Assembly (NCBI GenBank): GCA_030040625.1
Contig: JASHTI010000010.1
Span: 1 to 20,102 of the forward strand
From: Thermoplasmata archaeon
GTDB lineage: Archaea > Thermoplasmatota > Thermoplasmata > Lutacidiplasmatales > UBA184
Length of the DNA stretch: 20,102 nt
Direction: 5' to 3'
Positions 14,753 through 20,102 of this stretch are shown in pieces (positions within the stretch are counted from its first letter, which is position 1; each line of letters starts with the position of its first letter). The position numbers and the translations under genes are program-made. The notes below the pieces were generated by a model that was not told the DNA's origin, made no database searches, and worked only from the letters and a program-made list of their open reading frames with translations.

Positions 14753-15396
14753 CCCTTCGGCACCTTCTCCCAGTCCTTCAGGAACCGGGCGAGGCCGAGG
14801 TCGGTGAGCGGGTGCTGGACGAGCTTCTCCATCACGGCCAGCGGCATCGTCGCGATGTCGGCCCCGATCTTCGCCGCGTCCACGACGTGCATCGGGTGCC
14901 GGACGCTCGCGACCAGGATCTTCGTCGGGACCCGATAGTTGCGGTAGATCGTCACGATCTCGCGGATCAGTTCCATCCCGTCCTGGCCCTGGTCGTCCAG
15001 CCGGCCGATGAACGGGCTGACGTAGGTCGCCCCGACCTTCGCCGCGAGCAGCGCCTGGGGCGCGCTGAAGACGAGCGTCATGTTGACGCGGGTCCCCTCC
15101 TTCGCGAGGATCTTCGTCGCGCGGAGGCCGGCCGGGATCATCGGGACCTTCACGTAGATCGACGGGTGCATCGCGCGCAGGCGTCGGCCCTCGCGGAGCA
15201 TCCCGTCGGTGTCGGTCGCCGTCACCTCGGCGGAGACCGAGGGGATGCCGAGGGCGCAGATCTCGCGGAGGACCGAGTCGAAGGTGCGCCCTTCCTTGGC
15301 GACCAGACTGGGGTTCGTCGTGACCCCGTCCAGGATCCCCAGGTCCCACATCGACTTGATCTCGGTGACGCTCGCCGTGTCCAGGAACAGCTCCAT
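14749..15396 (-). CDS. Transaldolase / fructose-6-phosphate aldolase family (TalC/Fsa type)
   Basis: 215 aa, the short transaldolase type. The barrel landmarks are MELFLDTAS with Asp6, DGVTTNPSLVAKEG (23-36), EVTATD (57-62), the Schiff-base Lys83 in YVKVPM, NMTLVFS (105-111), YVSPFIGRLDD (125-135), ILVASVRHP (160-168) and GADIATMP (178-185). It transfers dihydroxyacetone units between sugar phosphates or cleaves fructose-6-phosphate; the two activities cannot be separated by sequence alone here. In archaea this supports making erythrose-4-phosphate and pentoses. A GGAGG (15405-15409) lies 8 nt before the ATG. It follows the transketolase-half gene by 42 nt, and the DUF357 start overlaps its stop. 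Confidence 0.92.
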   Translation of the reverse strand: MELFLDTASVTEIKSMWDLGILDGVTTNPSLVAKEGRTFDSVLREICALGIPSVSAEVTATDTDGMLREGRRLRAMHPSIYVKVPMIPAGLRATKILAKEGTRVNMTLVFSAPQALLAAKVGATYVSPFIGRLDDQGQDGMELIREIVTIYRNYRVPTKILVASVRHPMHVVDAAKIGADIATMPLAVMEKLVQHPLTDLGLARFLKDWEKVPKG

Positions 15397-15438
15397 CGTC
15401 GTCGCCTCCGTCCGCGCGCCCGCCGGTACCCGCGGGGG

Positions 15439-16386
15439 TTACTGAACCTTCCCCCGCAACCGGAGAAGCTCCCAGACCTCGTCGCGCAGCCGCTCCGGGG
15501 CGAGGCCGGGGTCGTCGGCGGCCGACCGGTCCTCGCCGTCCCCGGCGACGTCGGAGAGGCCAAGACGACGGACCGGAACCGGATAGTTCTCCGCCGTCAG
15601 CGCCGCGACGAGCGTGCCGAGCCCGGTCAGGAGCGGGGCCGGCTCGGCGACCAGCAGGGCGCCGGTGTCCCGCGCGGCGCGGAGGATCGCCGCCTCGTCG
15701 ATCGGCTTGACCGAGGCGAGATCGAGGACCCGGGCGCCGACCCCGACCTCGGCGAGCTCCTGCGCTACCCCGAGCAGGCGCCCGAGGATCGGCCCGTAGC
15801 CGAGCAGGGTCAGGTCGGTCCCGGCCCGGAGCTCGCGGGCCCGGCCGATCGCGAACGGCAGCTCCGAGAGCGCCGGCGCATCCCCGGGGGGGAGGCGGAG
15901 GTAGGCGGTCCCTTCGCGCTCCGCGAGCGCCCCGACGGCCGCACGGACCGACGGTCCGTCCGCCGGGGCGACGACGGTCACCGCGGGGACCGACCGAAAC
16001 ACCGTCAGGTCGTCGGGCGTAGGTGAAGCGCGTCGCGAAGCGACGCCCCCGCTCGCCCCGTCGTCGCCGATGATCTTGACGTTCCGGCGGGGAAGTGCGA
16101 CGTCGCGGACGAGGGGGCCCAGCCCCTCCGCCGCCCAGAGGTGGACCGGCCCGCGCAGAAAGACCGGCCCGCCGCTCCGCCCGACCTCACGGAGCGCCTC
16201 CACGAGCCCCTCCGGGCGCGCCGGGAGGCGTCGATGCCGGGCGGGGAAGCGGGTCGCGAATGCCGATGGGAGCCGGCCTCCGTCGGCCTCCACCTCCAGG
16301 GCGAGGAGAGAGGGGAACCTCTCGCCGGCGTCGAGGAGCGCCGCCGCATAGGCGGGGTGGCGATCGGGGACCGGCTCGGCCGTCAA
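15439..16386 (-). CDS. Transketolase C-terminal-half homologue, divergent, no partner nearby
   Basis: 315 aa, the length of archaeal split-transketolase C subunits (pyrimidine-binding plus C-terminal domains). Homology is clear in RNVKIIGDDG (101-110), DDLTVFRSVPAVTVVAPADG (125-144), GTAYLRLPPGD (159-169), GTDLTLLGYG (189-198), VLDLASVKPIDEAAI (220-234) and VRRLGLSDVAGD (272-283). However, residues that are histidines in active transketolases are absent: the T-H-x-G region reads GDDGAS, the G-x-S-H-Q region reads VASRRASP, and the D-H of the E-D-H-x3-G-G-L-G loop reads AEPAPLLTGLG. Glu59 may still match the cofactor-activating Glu. The start is probably TTG at 16386, preceded by GGGGGG at a spacing of 7 nt; the frame further upstream is the nfo end read in another phase. 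Confidence 0.82.
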   Translation of the reverse strand: MTAEPVPDRHPAYAAALLDAGERFPSLLALEVEADGGRLPSAFATRFPARHRRLPARPEGLVEALREVGRSGGPVFLRGPVHLWAAEGLGPLVRDVALPRRNVKIIGDDGASGGVASRRASPTPDDLTVFRSVPAVTVVAPADGPSVRAAVGALAEREGTAYLRLPPGDAPALSELPFAIGRARELRAGTDLTLLGYGPILGRLLGVAQELAEVGVGARVLDLASVKPIDEAAILRAARDTGALLVAEPAPLLTGLGTLVAALTAENYPVPVRRLGLSDVAGDGEDRSAADDPGLAPERLRDEVWELLRLRGKVQ

Positions 16387-16435
16387 CGGTCGGCCCCCCG
16401 ATCCACCATCCGCGGCGCGCGGGACATCCGGGGCC

Positions 16436-17368
16436 TCAGGCGCGCCGGCGACGCCCGGACGCCGCCCGGGGCTTGCGCCGCGCGCCCGCGGGGGCGGCGC
16501 GAGGGGCCGTTCTCGCCGGCCCGTCGCGGAGCGTGCGCAGGGTCGCCAGGTCCTCGGCGTAGCGCGCGTAGTCGTGCTCGTCCAGCGGCGTCTCCAGGTA
16601 CCCCGGGACCTCGGCCCACCGGGGGTCCCGGACCAGGCGGCGGAAACCGTCGGTGCCGATCTCCCCCTTTCCGATGTTCGCATGGCGGTCGAGGTGGGAG
16701 TCGAGCCCGCCCTTCGCATCGTTGAGGTGGAACGCCCGGACGTTCGCCTCGCCGATCGTCGCGCGGATCCGATCGAGGAGCATCCCGTAGCCGTCCTCCG
16801 TGCGGAGGTCGAAGCCCGCCGCGAAGAGGTGGCACGTGTCGAGCGTGACCCCCAGCCGCTCGGCCCCCGGCACGCGGTGGAGGACCTCGGCGAGCTCCTC
16901 GAGCCGGCCGCAGAGGGTCGTCCCCTGCCCCGCGGCGTTCTCCAGGAGCAGCCGGGGGCGCGAGCCGGCGGTCGCCTCGAGCGCGAGGCTCAGGCTCTCG
17001 CAGAGCGTCGTCAGACCCGCGGCGGGGCCGGCCCCGAGGTGGGCCCCCGGATGGAAGATCAGCGCGTCGACCCCGAGCCGGTCGGCGCGTCCGACCTCGT
17101 CCCGGAACGCGGTACGGGAGCGGGCGAGCATCTCCGGCTTCGGGCTCGCGAGGTTGAGGAGGTAGCCGTGGTGCACGGCGGTCGCCCGGACCGCGCTCGC
17201 CGCGATCGCCGTCCGGAACCGCTGCGCCGCTTCGTCCGAGATCGGGGGTCCGGCCCACATCTGGGGGCTCTTCGCGAAGACCTGCATGCACTCGGCGCCG
17301 AGTCGCCCGGCATCGTCCACCGCCTCCGCGAACCCGCCGGCGATCCCGAGGTGCGCCCCGAGCCACAT
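16436..17368 (-). CDS. nfo: Endonuclease IV (AP endonuclease family 2)
   Basis: 310 aa from ATG 17368. The TIM-barrel metal site is complete: His66 (HHGYLLNL), His106 (FHPGAH), Glu143 (LLENAAGQG), Asp177 and His180 (LDTCHLFAAGFDL), His214 (FHLNDAKGG), Asp227 and His229 (DRHANIGKGEIG), and Glu259 (LETP), giving the three-zinc site of this family. It cuts the backbone 5' to abasic sites in DNA base-excision repair. The last 28 residues are an Arg/Ala-rich basic tail not found in the bacterial enzyme. A GTG at 17383 would add five residues, but the ATG at 17368 yields the usual beginning (MWLGAH) and sits about 28 bp from a TATA-like element, so a leaderless start there is preferred. It heads the six-gene run behind 5S rRNA. 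Confidence 0.93.
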   Translation of the reverse strand: MWLGAHLGIAGGFAEAVDDAGRLGAECMQVFAKSPQMWAGPPISDEAAQRFRTAIAASAVRATAVHHGYLLNLASPKPEMLARSRTAFRDEVGRADRLGVDALIFHPGAHLGAGPAAGLTTLCESLSLALEATAGSRPRLLLENAAGQGTTLCGRLEELAEVLHRVPGAERLGVTLDTCHLFAAGFDLRTEDGYGMLLDRIRATIGEANVRAFHLNDAKGGLDSHLDRHANIGKGEIGTDGFRRLVRDPRWAEVPGYLETPLDEHDYARYAEDLATLRTLRDGPARTAPRAAPAGARRKPRAASGRRRRA

Positions 17369-17392
17369 CTTCTCGGCCGACACCGGCCGGCC

Positions 17393-17400
17393 GATTACCC
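17393..17400 (-). promoter_or_regulatory. TATA box of nfo and probably of the whole six-gene run
   Basis: Minus-strand GGGTAATC between the 5S rRNA end and nfo, about 28 bp before the ATG at 17368. No comparable A/T island was found before the five following genes. Confidence 0.5.
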
Positions 17401-17425
17401 TAGCGGGCGGCGCGAAGGTCCCGGA

Positions 17426-17548
17426 GGCTGACAGCTTTCCGCGGTTCCCGTAGGCTCGCGCACTTCAGTACCGCGCGGAACGCCAGTGGGCTTAACTGCC
17501 GGGTTCGGAATGGGACCGGGTGTTTCCCCACCGCTTTGGCCGTCAGCC
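17426..17548 (-). rRNA. 5S ribosomal RNA, unlinked to 16S/23S
   Basis: About 123 nt. The conserved core CCCATTCCGAACCCGG, then CAGTTAAGCCC, is on the minus strand around 17489-17519, preceded by GCGGTGGGGAAACACCCGGT. The ends are set by helix I: GGCTGAC at the 5' end (17548-17542) pairs with GTCAGCC at the 3' end (17432-17426). The usual GTACTGAAGTGCGCGAGCCT segment lies near the 3' half. No 23S or tRNA sequence lies next to it, so it is a stand-alone 5S gene, as known for Thermoplasma and relatives. It has its own TATA-like box; nfo follows 57 bp downstream on the same strand. Confidence 0.95.
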
Positions 17549-17570
17549 GAGGCGTCCGAACCGGCCCCTC

Positions 17571-17578
17571 TATTTAAT
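17571..17578 (-). promoter_or_regulatory. TATA box of the 5S rRNA gene
   Basis: Minus-strand ATTAAATA, the best TATA match in the window, centred about 27 bp before the predicted 5S 5' end at 17548 and preceded by purines that could act as a BRE (GCAGG). Confidence 0.75.
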
Positions 17579-17600
17579 CCTGCTCCGGCGCGCGGGCCGC

Positions 17601-17618
17601 CGCGCGGAGCTCCGCGCG
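17601..17618. repeat. Perfect 18-bp palindrome between 5S rRNA and the aminopeptidase gene
   Basis: CGCGCGGAGCTCCGCGCG is identical to its reverse complement over all 18 bp. It lies about 53-70 bp before the 5S start and 77-94 bp before the aminopeptidase ATG. A dimeric regulator site or a hairpin in the mRNA leader are both possible; GC-rich background makes chance palindromes more likely than usual. Confidence 0.7.
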
Positions 17619-17634
17619 TCGGCAACCTTCATGC

Positions 17635-17654
17635 CGCGCGCGTCCTCGCGCGCG
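17635..17654. repeat. Inverted repeat, 8-bp stem with 4-nt loop, in the aminopeptidase leader region
   Basis: CGCGCGCG, loop TCCT, CGCGCGCG: a perfect 8-bp all-GC hairpin ending 40 bp before the ATG at 17695. It is the second symmetric element in the same 116-bp gap. Confidence 0.65.
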
Positions 17655-17694
17655 CCACCGTGACGACCGCCCGGTCCGGGGGAGCTCCGTCGCG

Positions 17695-20102
17695 ATGAGC
17701 GCCGGGACCGGCCCGACGATCGAGGAGTACCGGCTCCGCCTCGACGTCGACTTCGCCGGCCTGCGGTGGACGGGGACCGTCGAGTTCGACCCCCCCCCGG
17801 GAGCGGAGCCGCTGTCGCTCGACTGCGAGGGGCTCGAGGTCGGGGCCGTCCGCCGCGACGGCCGCGCCGTCGCGTTCACGCTGGACCGGACGACGCACCG
17901 GCTCGCGATCCCGCTCGGCGGGGGCGGCGGGTCCCCGGTCGCCGTCGACTTCGCGGGGACGGTCGAGACGAAGAACCTCTTCGGGCTCTACCGCTCGCGC
18001 TACGGCGACAGCTACATCCTGACGACGCACTGCGAGCCGACCGGCGCGCGGCACATCTTCCCGTGCGTCGACCGGCCCGATCGCAAGGCGCGCATCGCCC
18101 TGACCATCGCCACCGACCCCGGCCTGGACGTCATCGCCAACGCACCGGTCCGGTCCCAGCACGAGGAGAACGGCCGCCGTCGCTGGACGTTCGCGCCGAC
18201 CCCTCGGATGTCGACGTACCTGTTCTACCTCGGGATCGGACGGTTCGAGTTCCGGGAGGACCGGACCGGCTCCGTCGCGATCCGCATCGCGACGCCCCCC
18301 GGTCGCGGCGACGCCGGGGCCTGGGCCCTGCGCTCGGCCGGACGGATCCTCCGCGCCTACGAGGCGTACTACGGCATCCCGTATCCCCTGCCCAAGCTCG
18401 ATCTCATCGCGGTGCCGGAGCACGCCTTCGGCGCGATGGAGAACTGGGGGGCGATTAGCTACCAGGAGAGCCGCCTGCTCGTGGACGAGGGCAGCAGCAC
18501 CTTCGCGACCCACGACGTCTTCGAGACGAGCGCCCACGAGATCGCCCACCAGTGGTTCGGCAACCTCGTCACGATGGCGTGGTGGGACGACATCTGGCTC
18601 AACGAGAGCTTCGCCGCCCTGATGGAGACGAAGGTCACCGATCAGCTGGAGCCGGCGTTCGATCCGTGGTGCGACTTCTTCGTCCGTGTCGCCGGGAAGG
18701 CGGCGGCGATCGACGGCGACTCGCTGCGGTCGACGCATCCCGTGCGCGCCCGCGCGGCGCAGCCCGAGGAGCTGAGCCAGATCTTCGATGAGATCAGCTA
18801 CGGCAAGGGCTCGAGCATCCTCGCGATGCTCGAGCGGTACCTCGGCGCCGAGCGGTTCCGCGCCGGCGTCACCGACTACCTGAAGGCGTTCGGCTTCCGC
18901 AACGCCCGGACCGAGGACCTCTTCGACGCCCTCGGCCGGACGAGCGGCGAGCCGGTCGCCGGGATCGCCGGTCCGTGGCTCGACCGGGCCGGCTTCCCGG
19001 TCGTCGAGGCTCGGCTCGGCGCCGGGGGACTCCACCTCCGGCAGCGGCGATTCGGATTCGGGGGGGCCACGGACGAACCGCCCTGGCCGATCCCGATGAC
19101 GTTCACGGTCGACGGCCGGCCCCAGCGGTTCCTCTTCGACCACGCGGAGGCGACCGTTCCGGTCCCCCCCTCGGCGACCGTCGTCCTGAACCCGGGGTCC
19201 CTCGGCTTCTACCGGGTGCTGTACGACCGGCCCCTGCTGGACCGGCTGCTCGCCGTCGTCCCCGGGCGCACGGACAAGGACGCCTGGGCGGTCGCCGATG
19301 ACCTGACGGCGTTCCTCGTCGCCGGCGATATCGACTGGTCGACCTACGCCGGCGCCGTCGAGCGGTTCGCGCCGGCGACCGAGCGGCTCACCGTGGAGTC
19401 GCTCGCCGGTGACCTGGCCCGGCTCGCCCTCGACCACCCGGACGTTCCGGCGACCGGGCGGCTCGCCGTCGCGTTCCTGCGGGGACAGCTCGATCGGATC
19501 GGGCTGGAGCGTCGGCCGGGCGAGACGGCCGGGACCGGGATCTTGCGCGACCGCCTGCTGGGCGCCCGGGTCCGGGTCGACCTGCCGTTCGCCGGGGAAC
19601 TCGGGCGCCGGTTCGCCGACCTCGCGAAGACGGACCCCGACCTCCGCTCGGCGATCGCCATCGGGCACGTCCGCAGCGGCGGGGACGCCGCGGACGCGGA
19701 GGTGCGGGAGGCGCTCGCCCGCGCCCGCACCGACACCGACGCGATGCGGCTCGAGCGGGCCCTCGCCTGGAGCCCGCGGGGCGATCGCGTGCACGCCCTG
19801 CTCGAGCTCGGCTCCGCGGGCCAGATCAACCGCAGCCACCTCTACCACATCGCGCTCCAGACGGCGGCGAACCCGGCCGGGCGGGAGGCGACCTGGCGCT
19901 GGCTGACCGAGCGGCTGGAGACGCTGGCGGAGATCTTCCGGGGGTCCGGCTATCTCCCGCTCGTGCTCGAGACCACGCTGCCGCGCGTCGGGCGGGGGCG
20001 GGCGGCGGAGGTCCGCCGGTTCTTCGAGGCCCACCCGACGCCCGATGGGACCCGGGGGCTCGCCAAGGGCCTCGAGCGCCTCGAGCTCGCCGAACGGCTG
20101 CG
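17695..20102 (+). CDS. M1 family zinc aminopeptidase, tricorn-interacting-factor F2/F3-like, 3' end cut by window edge
   Basis: 802 codons are present without a stop, so only a short C-terminal piece is missing (F2/F3 factors are about 780 aa). Domains in order: N-terminal beta domain (about 10-195); catalytic domain with the exopeptidase motif GAMEN (246-250), the zinc site HEIAHQW with His281 and His285, and Glu304 in LNESFA (18 residues after His285, as in the family), and the catalytic Tyr369 in ISYGKG; a small beta domain (about 445-510); and a helical C-terminal domain from about 520. It removes N-terminal residues from peptides in the cytoplasm, finishing proteasome- or tricorn-made fragments. 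No tricorn gene is in the window. GGGGGAG (17678-17684) lies 10 nt before the ATG. It is divergent from 5S rRNA. Confidence 0.93.
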   Translation, partial: MSAGTGPTIEEYRLRLDVDFAGLRWTGTVEFDPPPGAEPLSLDCEGLEVGAVRRDGRAVAFTLDRTTHRLAIPLGGGGGSPVAVDFAGTVETKNLFGLYRSRYGDSYILTTHCEPTGARHIFPCVDRPDRKARIALTIATDPGLDVIANAPVRSQHEENGRRRWTFAPTPRMSTYLFYLGIGRFEFREDRTGSVAIRIATPPGRGDAGAWALRSAGRILRAYEAYYGIPYPLPKLDLIAVPEHAFGAMENWGAISYQESRLLVDEGSSTFATHDVFETSAHEIAHQWFGNLVTMAWWDDIWLNESFAALMETKVTDQLEPAFDPWCDFFVRVAGKAAAIDGDSLRSTHPVRARAAQPEELSQIFDEISYGKGSSILAMLERYLGAERFRAGVTDYLKAFGFRNARTEDLFDALGRTSGEPVAGIAGPWLDRAGFPVVEARLGAGGLHLRQRRFGFGGATDEPPWPIPMTFTVDGRPQRFLFDHAEATVPVPPSATVVLNPGSLGFYRVLYDRPLLDRLLAVVPGRTDKDAWAVADDLTAFLVAGDIDWSTYAGAVERFAPATERLTVESLAGDLARLALDHPDVPATGRLAVAFLRGQLDRIGLERRPGETAGTGILRDRLLGARVRVDLPFAGELGRRFADLAKTDPDLRSAIAIGHVRSGGDAADAEVREALARARTDTDAMRLERALAWSPRGDRVHALLELGSAGQINRSHLYHIALQTAANPAGREATWRWLTERLETLAEIFRGSGYLPLVLETTLPRVGRGRAAEVRRFFEAHPTPDGTRGLAKGLERLELAERL

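Noticed and set aside
17369..17383. GTG start at 17383 for endonuclease IV
   Set aside because: It would start only about 13 bp from the TATA-like element; the ATG at 17368 has the right spacing and gives the family's usual first residues.
17629..20034. 801-codon minus-strand open frame opposite the aminopeptidase
   Set aside because: The plus strand encodes a complete M1 active site. The antisense product is Arg/Glu/Asp/Pro-rich noise produced by codon bias, without domains or a start context.
1..20102. Mobile elements, CRISPR arrays, phage genes or toxin-antitoxin pairs
   Set aside because: No transposase, integrase, direct-repeat array or terminal inverted repeats were seen; coding style is uniform throughout.

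Overview
The window looks like chromosomal DNA of a very GC-rich archaeon (roughly 70% GC or more by eye). Archaeal markers visible in the sequence are an RNA polymerase subunit K (Rpb6-type) gene, an archaeal translin-family protein next to a DUF357 protein, a tRNA gene without encoded CCA, TATA-like A/T islands about 26-33 bp upstream of several start codons or of the 5S rRNA end, and many GTG starts. A 5S rRNA gene standing alone, an M1 aminopeptidase like the tricorn-interacting factors, and an Fsa-type transaldolase near a split transketolase all fit Thermoplasmata. That placement is an inference. No mobile element, CRISPR array or phage gene was seen.

Layout. From 1 to 5874 everything is on the minus strand. 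Reading 5' to 3' on that strand: trmI (tRNA m1A58 methyltransferase) with a multi-pass membrane protein 2 nt behind it; a two-helix membrane protein with its own promoter; a GNAT acetyltransferase with its own promoter; and a tightly overlapping membrane cluster (DUF4129 protein, small two-helix protein, DUF58 protein, truncated membrane protein) of the kind usually associated with MoxR ATPases. From 6124 to 9768 the plus strand carries tRNA-Gly(GCC), an ABC ATPase/permease pair, an alpha/beta hydrolase, and a fusion of a cysteine-less IscA-like domain with a MIP18/SufT-like domain. From 12645 back to 9781 the minus strand has a CPA2 cation/proton antiporter and a surface protein (FN3-FN3-PKD-PKD-TM-zinc ribbon). 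rpoK lies on plus at 12778-13020.

From 17548 down to 13030 the minus strand carries 5S rRNA and then a compact six-gene run: endonuclease IV, transketolase C-terminal-half homologue, transaldolase, DUF357 protein, translin-family protein, methylthioadenosine phosphorylase. The genes overlap or are at most about 50 nt apart, and the only promoter-like element recognised is ahead of nfo. The run joins base-excision repair, pentose-phosphate chemistry and nucleoside salvage. An M1 aminopeptidase runs off the right edge on plus, divergent from 5S across a region with two strong inverted repeats.

Most promising for follow-up are the transketolase half, which has lost several normally invariant histidines and has no N-terminal partner nearby; the IscA-like/MIP18 fusion without cluster-ligand cysteines; the nfo-to-MTAP run; the surface protein with a zinc ribbon predicted on the cytoplasmic side; and the perfect palindromes between 5S and the aminopeptidase.
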